A stretch of DNA of 64,000 bases, taken from the NCBI GenBank assembly GCA_918797485.1, contig CAKKNE010000002.1:1392501-1456500 (forward strand), written 5' to 3'. Positions 19,049 through 27,084 of the stretch are shown here, piece after piece. The notes under the pieces were generated by a model, which saw only the letters and a program-made list of their open reading frames with translations, made no database searches and was not told where the DNA came from. Source of the stretch: Pelagomonas calceolata (taxonomy: Eukaryota; Sar; Pelagophyceae; Pelagomonadales; Pelagomonadaceae). Both the position numbers and the translations under genes were made by a program. The stretch's first letter is position 1, and every line of letters begins with the position of its first letter.

Positions 19049-21280
19049 TTAGTCCGCACAAGTATAGAACCGCAAAAATCCATCGAAGCCCGCCGTCGCG
19101 AGCTGCGGGTGCAGCGGCGAAAACGCCACGCAGGCGACGGTCTCTCTAGCGCCGCGGCACTTCCAGACGGCGTCCTCGGCGGCACCAGCGCGGCGCACGT
19201 CGTAGACGTAGGCCGCCTTGTCCTCGGAGCCCGTCGCCAGGTAGCGCATGCACGGCGAGAACGCGATGGTGGTAGGGTCGCGCCGGCAAGCGTGCGCCGA
19301 GAACCGCGCGACGGCGTTTTGCGAGCGCAGGTCCCAGAGCGCGACGACGCCGTCGACGGCCGCCGACGCGAAGACGTCGTTCTCTGATGACCGCGGCGCC
19401 GCGAGCGCGTGCGGCGGCCTCGCGTGCGCATCCACAATCTCGCGCGCGCAGCGGCCCGCGGCCGCGTCGAGGACCCGCACGGCCCTGTCCGAGGCCGCCG
19501 CGACGATGAGCGGCGAGTAGCGGTCGTTGAGGCACGCCACGCATTCGACGCGCTGGGCGTCACTCGAAAAGCGGTGGACGCGCTTCGCCCGGCAGCGGTC
19601 CGGGTTCGAATCCAGCGCGACCGCGTCGAGCACCACGTTACCGCCGTCCGGCCCCACGACGAAGCGGTCCAGGTAGTAGAACCGGAAGCCCGAGGCGCCG
19701 CTCGGTAGGCGGCAGGCCGGCGCGTCGACGTGGCGCGTCGTCGCACCGGGCGCGGGGAAGATCTGCGGGGCCACCGTGCCGCCCGAGGCGATGATGTATC
19801 CACCACACCTAGATATGTCCACATGCGTGGCATCGTCGACACCCAACGCACAGCGCGCGAGGTCCGTGTTTTTGTATTTCGCCACGGGCGTGCGAACCAC
19901 AACGGGAGGGCCGCCGACCGTCGCGACGGCTATTGATCTCGCATCAGGAGCGAAGACCGCGTGGACGACGGACCGCTTATCCGTATCCACGGGCCCGTCG
20001 TGCTGCGGCTGGTGGACGTGCGGCGGTCCAGAAAGCACCGCGGCCTCGCGGCGCGGCGGCGGCGGCGGCGCGCGCGCCTGCTTCTTTTGGGCTTTGCCGG
20101 GCCCGTAGCCCGACGACTTGATGCGCGAGTGGAAGGTGATGGGCTTATCCACCAAAGCGCCCTTCTTCGGCCGCGGCGCCTTCTTCTGGTTGTCGTAGGC
20201 CGCCAACACCTTCTTCTCGGCCTTGCGCAGCGCGAGGTCCTTGCGCAGGGGCGAGGCGTCGGGGACGGCGTGCGTCGCGAAGAACGAGAGGGGCCCCGCT
20301 TCCACATTTGATGGACCGGCGGCGAGGACGCCCGCGACGACCGTCGCCTCGAAGGCGAGCGCGCGACAGCACCGCGCGCCGGCGACGCTCGCGGCCGCGG
20401 CGGCGTCGAGGCCGCGCGTCGCCGCGACCTCCCGCGACACGAGGTCGACGGCGAGCGTCATCGACGACGCGGCCACGTGCAGCGTCGCGCCGTCGAAGCC
20501 GAGCGCGAGCGGGTAGACGGCGTCGTCGTCCTTGGCCTCCTCCGAGGACCGTTTCGAGGAACCGAGGTCCACGGCGACGTCCTCGCGGCAGCCGCCGTCG
20601 CGCGTGCGCCAGACCCAGGCGCGCCCGTCCGCCGCCGCAACGGCGACGCGGCCGTCCTCGGCGAAGGCCAGACACGTCAGCGCCGGCGCGCAGAGCACGC
20701 TCGACTCGACGGCGCAGCACCGCCCCTCGAGGTCCCAGACCCGAAAGGACCGGTCCTCGCTGCAAGTCGCCACGAAGGGCCCGCCGCCCTCCCTGAACGC
20801 GCAGCCCGTGATGCGTCCTCGATGGCCCTCAAAGCTCACTATTTTTCGCCCATCTAAAGTATTCGCGACCTCGAGCACCTTCCCGACGCCCGCGGCGACG
20901 GCCGCGCCGCTCGCGTCGCAGGCGCAGCAGCCCGGCGCCTCGCCGCATTTGATGGCGAGGCGCCGCGCCCGGCCGTCGACGATCGCGAAGAGGCCGTCGT
21001 CGCCGCCGCCGACGGCGACCGTCGCGCAGTTTTCGGGAGGCAGCGCCAGCGCCGTCACGGTTCGCGACTCCGGCGCGACGTAGGACGTCGTCTCGTCGTC
21101 GGCCCGCCAGACGACCACCTCGGGCCTCGACCGCGGCAGGCTGAAGGCCGCGGAGCAGTGGTCGTCGTTGCAGGCGACGGCGGTCACGCGGCAGCCCGGG
21201 GCGACGAATTCATGTGGGGTAGGCAGCGCACGCATGGTTTTGGAGGCGTCCGGGCGGGCAGCGTCCGAACTCGAGGCCAT
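19049..21280 (-). CDS. WD40-repeat protein, WDR27-like
   Basis: 743 aa with two sets of WD40 blades: ITGCAFREGGGPFVATCSEDRSFRVWD and LTCLAFAEDGRVAVAAADGRAWVW in the N-terminal half, then VFASAAVDGVVALWDL, MRYLATGSEDKAAYVYDV and PQLATAGFDGFLRFY at the end. A Lys/Pro-rich linker (KKAPRPKKGALVDKPITFHS) separates them. This two-propeller layout with a basic linker reminds me of WDR27, but that assignment is tentative. WD40 propellers are interaction platforms, so no enzyme activity is implied. The upstream promoter side is disturbed by the direct-repeat-bounded segment starting at 21355. Confidence 0.83.
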   Translation of the reverse strand: MASSSDAARPDASKTMRALPTPHEFVAPGCRVTAVACNDDHCSAAFSLPRSRPEVVVWRADDETTSYVAPESRTVTALALPPENCATVAVGGGDDGLFAIVDGRARRLAIKCGEAPGCCACDASGAAVAAGVGKVLEVANTLDGRKIVSFEGHRGRITGCAFREGGGPFVATCSEDRSFRVWDLEGRCCAVESSVLCAPALTCLAFAEDGRVAVAAADGRAWVWRTRDGGCREDVAVDLGSSKRSSEEAKDDDAVYPLALGFDGATLHVAASSMTLAVDLVSREVAATRGLDAAAAASVAGARCCRALAFEATVVAGVLAAGPSNVEAGPLSFFATHAVPDASPLRKDLALRKAEKKVLAAYDNQKKAPRPKKGALVDKPITFHSRIKSSGYGPGKAQKKQARAPPPPPRREAAVLSGPPHVHQPQHDGPVDTDKRSVVHAVFAPDARSIAVATVGGPPVVVRTPVAKYKNTDLARCALGVDDATHVDISRCGGYIIASGGTVAPQIFPAPGATTRHVDAPACRLPSGASGFRFYYLDRFVVGPDGGNVVLDAVALDSNPDRCRAKRVHRFSSDAQRVECVACLNDRYSPLIVAAASDRAVRVLDAAAGRCAREIVDAHARPPHALAAPRSSENDVFASAAVDGVVALWDLRSQNAVARFSAHACRRDPTTIAFSPCMRYLATGSEDKAAYVYDVRRAGAAEDAVWKCRGARETVACVAFSPLHPQLATAGFDGFLRFYTCAD

Positions 21281-21354
21281 CCGCGGCGGGCAGCGTCCAA
21301 AATCCAGGATGAGCGCGCGGGTTTCCTGGGCAGCCCCTCCCAGCGCCAGGCAGA

Positions 21355-21404
21355 ACTATGCGGGCCACTCCTAAGTATAAGCTCGTCGCAATTCAAACGG
21401 TAAA
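21355..21404 (+). repeat. 50-bp direct repeat, copy 1
   Basis: Begins ACTATGCGGGCCACTCC and ends CAATTCAAACGGTAAA; identical over 50 bases to 24491-24540 and in the same orientation. The flanking bases differ, so the match is bounded. The two copies enclose about 3.1 kb. Confidence 0.9.
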
Positions 21405-21605
21405 CCCGTGCTTCCATCGAGCGAGAAGCGAGGAACGCTCTCGCATAGCAGCGGCCTCTGGTGCGCGGCGCGGGCAGTGCGAGCGCGCGCGCAGCAGCAT
21501 CAGCTCGTGCAGCGCGTAACACGACCGCGCCGCGGCAGCGCGTGCCGCGCGCGCGCCATCGCCGACGAGCGCGAAGCTTCATAGCCCCACATTGACTGCG
21601 GGCGC

Positions 21606-22257
21606 AGCGCGCTCACGACCGGAGCAGCCCCATGGCCGCCGCGACCATTTGCGACGGCGCGCGCGCCATGTACGACGCACTTCCGGCCGAGGTGAGACCG
21701 AGCGAGGGTGTCTTTTTCAACGCGCGGGGCATCGCGCGGCCCTGGTTCCGTGCAACTAGATGCTCTGCAGCCTCCGCGGCGAGCTCGCGCAGCTGCGCCG
21801 CACTTAAAGTCTTGGCCTCGCGCATGTAGCGGTAGGCTGGGGGCAGCTCCCTCTGAGCTCCGTGAGCGCAGCGGCAGCCGTAGCGCGCCACTCGTCTACG
21901 GCAGCCGGCGTCGACATCTCCGCGTGGTAGCACACTAACCGACCCGCTGCTCTGCAGACGTCGCAAAGGTCGTCAACTACCTTGGGCGTCGTCATCTGCC
22001 TGTTGGTCTGCGCGCAACAATAACACGGCCGCGCGTTCTCCGACGTCCCAGTCGCGAAGCCCTTCTTCGACACCGTCTGGAGGTTGGCCATGTCGCCCGA
22101 GCAGACGTAATCAACGTGAACGGCGCGGCCCTCTGCCTCTGACTGGTAGGTACTGAAGTGATCCGTGCGTCGTCTAAAGCTTCGTACAGGGGGCGGCTCT
22201 GCGGCGGTACGCGGCCATGGACAAGACGTGGGCCAAATTTAACAAAGACTTCACGAC
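21606..22257 (-). pseudogene. Decayed mobile-element-type ORF fragments
   Basis: On the minus strand, coherent protein-like sequence appears in pieces broken by frame changes: DYVCSGDMANLQTVSKKGFA then CYCCAQTNRQMTTPK and LCDVCRAAGRLVCYHAEM (a Cys-rich knuckle) in one frame, continued after a shift near 21860 by AYRYMREAKTLSAAQLRELA. Upstream, RPLYEALDDARITSV lies in another frame. The 'SGDM..' followed by a Cys-rich box resembles proteins carried by repeat elements, but I cannot name the family. No intact start or full frame exists, so I call it a relic. Confidence 0.5.
21627..21668 (+). repeat. 42-bp direct repeat, copy 1
   Basis: Identical to 22260-22301, same orientation; the two copies bound the decayed ORF region. 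Both are preceded by TCACGACCGG, with four extra bases in copy 1. Confidence 0.85.
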
Positions 22258-22259
22258 CG

Positions 22260-22301
22260 GCCCCATGGCCGCCGCGACCATTTGCGACGGCGCGCGCGCC
22301 A
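22260..22301 (+). repeat. 42-bp direct repeat, copy 2
   Basis: Second copy of the 21627-21668 repeat, ending 13 bp before the ATG of the ORF at 22315. Confidence 0.85.
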
Positions 22302-22314
22302 AGACGCGGGCTAC

Positions 22315-22881
22315 ATGGGGTGCGTGCTGCGGGCACGGGCCGCGCCGACGACGCCACAGCCGTCGAGGCCCACGCCGCGCCGCGCCGTGATCACGCCGCC
22401 GCCGCCTTTCCCGTCGCTGCCGCCCGCCGCCGTGTCGGCCGCGGACTCGGACGAGGCGTGGCTCGCGAAGACCAAGGGCGCGGCCACTTCGCATGACATT
22501 TCCGCGCTCGAGGCGCTGCGCGACCGGCAGCTCGTGGCGCGCGACGAGGCATTCGAGCTGATCGTCCGGGCCTTCCGCGAGACGAGGAGCATGTCAGGGT
22601 TCGTGGCGCGCGCGATTAAGCTCGTCGACGGCCTCGCGCGCACGAGGCGCGAGACCGTCGAGAAGTCACAAATTGCCGCCACCACGCCGTCGCCGACGCG
22701 GCTAGCGAAATTTGTGATCTCGCCCTCGACGATGGGTGTCTTCATCCACTACCGGTGCCCGCGCCTCTTGCTGCGTCTCGCGAAGCGCAACGTGGGCCTC
22801 GACTATCGAGTCCGGGCGACGGAGGCGTCCCGCGGCTCGACGGCGACGAAGGCCTTCGACAGCGGCTCCGCGTCAGTATAA
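22315..22881 (+). CDS. Unrecognised 188-aa ORF (possibly a gene fragment)
   Basis: Pro-rich start, then an alpha-helical stretch (SALEALRDRQLVARDEAFEL) and a segment RLAKFVISPSTMGVFIHYRC ending in PRLLLRLAKR. The 'SPS...YxCPR' pattern is reminiscent of the start of PD-(D/E)XK nuclease domains, where a Cys follows a short helix, but the rest of such a domain is missing. It may be the truncated 5' part of a gene disrupted by the repeats around it. No close neighbour on the same strand. Confidence 0.4.
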   Translation: MGCVLRARAAPTTPQPSRPTPRRAVITPPPPFPSLPPAAVSAADSDEAWLAKTKGAATSHDISALEALRDRQLVARDEAFELIVRAFRETRSMSGFVARAIKLVDGLARTRRETVEKSQIAATTPSPTRLAKFVISPSTMGVFIHYRCPRLLLRLAKRNVGLDYRVRATEASRGSTATKAFDSGSASV

Positions 22882-22942
22882 CACTTATGCAACTAGTCTA
22901 GTGGTGGCGCTTTTTGCTCCGGCTCTTCGGCGCCTTCGCGAG

Positions 22943-23707
22943 CTAGAGGTCGTCATCGTCCGAGCTCGAGAGTTCGGGCGGCTCGACACGGTGCGGTAGC
23001 GGGAAGGAGCGCGCGAGGAAAGCGCGCAGCTCGTCGTCGTCGGTCGGAAGTTCCGGCCGCGGCGGCTGGTCATGCATGGTCGTCCCGCCGCCGAACAAAG
23101 ATTGGCCCCAGAGGCCGGCCTCGCGGTGCTCGCGCTCGGCCGCCTCCGCATAAAACTCGCGGCGCGCGGCGTCCTCCTTTTCCTGCTTGCGGATGTGCTC
23201 CGTCGCGCGTTCATCGCACGTCTGATGCATGTCGCCGCCGCCCTTCGACTTGTCTTTATGTGGGCCGCGAACGACGCGCGGGTCCTTGAGAACTTCGGGG
23301 TCGTTTCGATCGACCCGCCGCGCGCCTATTTTCCCGTGCCACGGCGATTTAGCAGCAACCCTCTTATCCAGCGCGTCTCCGATGATCCCGTGACGACAAT
23401 TGAAGTGGAGGGCCGCATCTGATTGCGTGTCAAAACGAAGCATCGAACCCTTCCCCTTGAGTTCCGCGCCGTCCGGCGAGCCCATCCAGGCGTCGATGTC
23501 TCCCGGTACAGACTCATGGATAATTCGACGCGAAGAAAGTTGACGCCCTACTTCGTCATTGGCGTCTGCTCGAAGCTCCACCTGATTCAGAATATCGGTG
23601 GTGGTGGCGCTTTGGGCTGCTCCATCGCCGCTTTTCCGCAAGTATATGCCTCCAACGAGTTCGTCTTTTGTTGCCCTACGCGGCGTTGAAATCATGCTGC
23701 GCGACAT
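22943..23707 (-). CDS. Hypothetical protein, 254 aa
   Basis: Unrecognised. A polar, charged protein with VPGDIDAWMGSPDGAELKGK, a Lys/Glu-rich middle and an acidic C-terminus ending SSDDDDL. No signal peptide, membrane segment or catalytic motif is visible. The continuous 254-codon frame and non-repetitive composition make it a likely gene. It starts 39 bp from the plus-strand ATG at 23746, so the two genes share a very short divergent promoter. Confidence 0.6.
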   Translation of the reverse strand: MSRSMISTPRRATKDELVGGIYLRKSGDGAAQSATTTDILNQVELRADANDEVGRQLSSRRIIHESVPGDIDAWMGSPDGAELKGKGSMLRFDTQSDAALHFNCRHGIIGDALDKRVAAKSPWHGKIGARRVDRNDPEVLKDPRVVRGPHKDKSKGGGDMHQTCDERATEHIRKQEKEDAARREFYAEAAEREHREAGLWGQSLFGGGTTMHDQPPRPELPTDDDELRAFLARSFPLPHRVEPPELSSSDDDDL

Positions 23708-23745
23708 ACCGGTCCTCGTACCGTTTCTACTCAGGTCTACTATAT

Positions 23746-24482
23746 ATGATCTATGATAATGCTGGCTGCTTCGACTACAAGTTCTTGACCAATCTGAGGC
23801 GCCCCACCGGGGCGCGAGGGCGGTTTGGCTGGGCGGTCAAGAGCATCTTAGCTTTCTTCTGCCCGCGCGACAAGAAGCCCATCGAAGCCGACGAGGAAGA
23901 ATTGGGCGACTTCAGCGACGGGGATGAGGACGATGAGGGGATGGTTTTAGATGATATCAAGCCGAAGGATGACGACGACATCAAGCCCGACCCCGACCCC
24001 GACGACGACGATGATGATGATGATGATGATGAGAAGCCGCCGCCGTGGTGGCTGTCGCTGGCGATGGGCCTGGCCGCGTGCGGCGCAGAAGTCACGAGAG
24101 AATTCATTGTGAGACATCGCGCTTCACGATTATTACACAGGCGGCGCTCGCGATCTGGCGCCTGATGCCCCTGGTGGACGACGGCCTGCTCGACGCCATC
24201 GGCGACGTCCCGGGCCTCGAGGTCTACAAGGAGTACTACGGCGGCCAGTGGTACCAGATCGTCGTCGCGCGGCCCTACAGGGGCGTCCAGCATCTCGTGG
24301 ACGCCTGGGGTGCGCGGCCGACCATGGCCGACCTCCTGGGGCGCAAGGCCGTCAAGATGTCGGACCTGCGGCGGCAGCTGCCGCGCCTGGAGACGCCGGG
24401 CGCTTACCAGGAGTTCGCCGCGCGCGTCCGCGCGGAGGGCAACGTCAACTCGCCCGCGTGCGCGGAGGACTGGCAGGTTTAG
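23746..24482 (+). CDS. Hypothetical acidic protein, two exons
   Basis: Unrecognised. Exon 1 (23746-24108) codes a short N-terminus, a strongly acidic region with a run of Asp from a GAT/GAC repeat (24000-24031) and PPPWWLSLAMGLAACG. Exon 2 (24141-24482) codes LMPLVDDGLLDAIGDVPGLE, YYGGQWYQIVVARPYRG and LLGRKAVKMSDLRRQLPRLE. The two frames can be joined by a 32-nt GT-AG intron; the total is then 234 aa. TATATATGAT overlaps the start codon. Both halves read as genuine protein, but the exact donor is not fixed. Confidence 0.55.
24109..24140 (+). other. Very short predicted intron (donor uncertain)
   Basis: GTGAGA donor and TTACACAG acceptor give 32 nt and restore frame. In-frame donors at 24091 (50 nt) and 24085 (GC, 56 nt) are also possible. 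The acceptor end TTACACAG resembles the introner terminus. Confidence 0.45.
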
Positions 24483-24490
24483 GCCTGGTG

Positions 24491-24540
24491 ACTATGCGGG
24501 CCACTCCTAAGTATAAGCTCGTCGCAATTCAAACGGTAAA
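24491..24540 (+). repeat. 50-bp direct repeat, copy 2
   Basis: Identical to 21355-21404. It lies nine bases after the stop of the acidic-protein gene and 54 bp from the stop of the ZMYND10-like gene. Confidence 0.9.
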
Positions 24541-24593
24541 TTGAATCTTTATCAAAACTGGGCGAGCCCTCCACCCCCGCAAGGAGAGACCGC

Positions 24594-26598
24594 TCACAAA
24601 ATTCCGATCTGACTGCTGTCCGGCGGCGGCGCCCGGAAGTCCCCGACGACGGAGACCGGCGTCGACACGAAGGCCGCCTCGACGAAGTAGGTGGCCTTCT
24701 CCGCGCCCGCGACCTCGTCGCGGACGCAGAGGAGCTGCGCCGTCAGGCCCTCGGCGACGGCGCCGACCTGGCGCCACTGCTTTTTCGGGGGCGGCGGCAC
24801 GAGCAACGATGGTAAATTGAGCTGCTTGCCTACTATACGTTCCGCCGTCCCATCGCCGAACTCTACCACAACCGCTAAAGAATCGTCGACGTCCACGGGC
24901 TTGGGCCGCTCGAGCACCCACTTCTCTCTCCTCAACGAATTGCCGTCGGCGGCCTTGACGACCTTGGCCTCGCCTCTTTTGGAAGCTTTTATGGCGGGCT
25001 TGTGCGGGGACGCGCCGCGCGCGTCCTCGATGGACACGCCGACGACGTCGCGCGACAGCCGCGCGAGGCCCTGCTCGTCCAAATTATTGGAGTCGACGTT
25101 CTCCTTCTGGAGCTCTTTTTGCAGCGCGTCGAGGTCCAGCGGCTTCGACGATGCCTCCTCTTCTAGTAAGTGGTCGCCGGCATAGATGTCGACAAGCTTC
25201 GTCAAATCATCATCTTTCATCGAGACGGAGGACCAGATCTCGTCGATCTGGCGCTTGGCCAGCGCGTCGTAGTCGGCCTTCCTACAAATAGATTCCTGGA
25301 AGGCCGCGACTTGTTGCATGAGGCCCATCCTATCGTTGACCTGCGTGGAACGCGTGCTCATGAAGACGCCATCGCCGCGACGACGTCACGTTCACGAGAC
25401 GTGTGGACTCTCGTGTGCTCATGAAGACGGCGTACGTTCAAAGACTCCGGTCACGTACCGCCGTCGGCTCCGGCGCGGACACTATCGCTAATTCGTCCAT
25501 GAACCGTTGGAGGTCGGCCAGCACCGGGATCTGATCTAGTAACACGTCATTCACGAAGCGTCGCGCCCTTAGTAAAGTCTGTTTCCGGTACGCGTCGAAA
25601 CCGTATCTCTTCCGGATTTCTTGATGCATGCTCAGCCAGTACAGCGCGAACCAGGCCTGGGCTTCGAGCTTCGTGACATCTAACAGTCGGTCGTGGGGCA
25701 CGTCCGTCCACTCGCCGTTCTCCAATTTCTGCCAGACCCGCTTGGTGCCGTCCTGCCGCGCGCGCGTCCACGGCGGGTGCTCGATGAGAGGTATGACGGA
25801 CAGCAGAAAGTCGTGCTTGTCCACTATTCTGGAAACCGCCGCCACGGTTAATTCGCCGACGTGCTCGCAGACCATGCGTACCAACGCGACGCACGACACG
25901 GACACCGTAAATTCGATCTGGAGAGCTTGTTCTTCCAACTCTTCCCTCGCGGTTCTATTTTTGAGCTTATCCGCAAAGTCCGCGGGCTTCTCGTCGGGAT
26001 TCCTCGCCGGGTTGAGTTCGCGAAACGCCTTTGCTCTACTATGCAAAGCAGCTAACCGTCTAGCACAATAATCAGTCAAGTCTAAAGAAGCATCTTTAAC
26101 AGCACCGACGGCGTGGGCGTGGTAGCAGAGGCACTCGAGCAGGTTGACCACCGTCGCTTCGTGATACAGAACAAAATAAGCCCTCATCGCCCGCGACCGC
26201 GTGGCCTCGTTTTCTCCGCCCCCCACCAAATGTTCGACGAGCAGAGGATAGACCCGTTCCCGCCACGTCTCGATGAGTATCAAATCGTAAATCAGAGTTC
26301 CCAATTTGTCGAACGTGAGAAACGCCTCAAGGACAAACTCGTCAGATTTATCTCGCGCCGACGCGTGGGCCTGCTGGTTCAGCTTCTCGATCTGGCCGTG
26401 CTGCTCGAGCCACTGTTTATTCCCGACGTCTTGCAGGTCGAACTCCGTGAGATTTTCTACTATGCGCTCGGCCTCGTCGACCGAAAGGCAGTGCGCGCCC
26501 CCGAAGCTCTCGTCCCGGTCCTGCGCTATTTCTATGCCTCCCAAACGCTCCTCGGGCACGGACCACTGGGACTTTGGTCGCGACGTGTCTCTGGGCAT
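24594..26598 (-). CDS. ZMYND10-like dynein-arm assembly protein, without a MYND finger
   Basis: Exon 1 (26598-25459) matches the ZMYND10 body: LIYDLILIETWRERVYPLLV, YFVLYHEATVVNLLECLCYH, LIEHPPWTRA, KLEAQAWFALYWLSM and RRFVNDVLLDQIPVLADLQRF. ZMYND10 helps pre-assemble axonemal dynein arms in the cytoplasm, implying a motile flagellum. Splicing 25458-25341 joins exon 2 (25340-24594) in frame; its start (MQQVAAFQESICRKADYDAL) continues the family pattern after the body. Total 628 aa. The Cys/His MYND finger that ends animal ZMYND10 is absent; the last ~200 residues are unrelated. Read separately, exon 2 would be a 255-aa ORF starting at 25361, which I think is an artefact. Confidence 0.78.
25341..25458 (-). 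mobile_element. Probable introner intron in ZMYND10-like gene
   Basis: 118-nt GT-AG intron; donor GTACGTGA, acceptor end GTTCCACGCAG (introner-like), next exon GTCAACGA (4 of 8 shared with the donor octamer). GCGATGGCGT inside resembles the introner core. Both flanking frames are at phase 0. Confidence 0.6.
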
Positions 26599-27084
26599 GG
26601 TGCTATGGCTGTGGCAGTGGTAACTTTTTGTTGGTGGTACGGTACGCGTCGACTGTTCAGCAGTGGTCTAGATCTATCGAGAGCTCTCTGAATTTAGATT
26701 GATGCGACTACTGCTTCACCAGCAGCCGAGATCTGCGGCGGCTGTGCGCCGAGCTCCATGCGGCCCAGCCGGCCAACTTTTTCGAACCGATTCGCGTTCT
26801 AGCGCTGCATCGCTCCAAGGCGAGCTCGCTTGACGGCCAGGGACGTCTCGGAGGTAAACGAGAGCTAACATGGAGAGTCTCTAGAATCAGTGGTCTAGGA
26901 GGCTCCGCGCGCGCGCCTGCGTGATAGCGGGCACCGCGCGAGCAAACAGAGCGTTTAGACAGCACGTCTCATCGATTAAATTTCGCGCGCGCTGCAAGAC
27001 CAGCGGCCGTGGACCAGCGGCCGAGCAAAGGCCACCGCGAGGGAGAGCCTCGAAACCGCCGCGTGCACGAACGAAGTTTGAACG
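26599..27084. other. Divergent intergenic region, nothing recognised
   Basis: 486 bp between the ZMYND10-like and PKG start codons. I find no copy of the intergenic palindrome, no tRNA-like fold and no convincing ORF. Confidence 0.5.

Noticed and set aside
24594-25361. Separate 255-aa gene starting MSTRSTQ
   Set aside because: A phase-0 intron with GTACGT donor and introner-like acceptor joins it to the ZMYND10-like gene, and its first residues after the junction continue that family.
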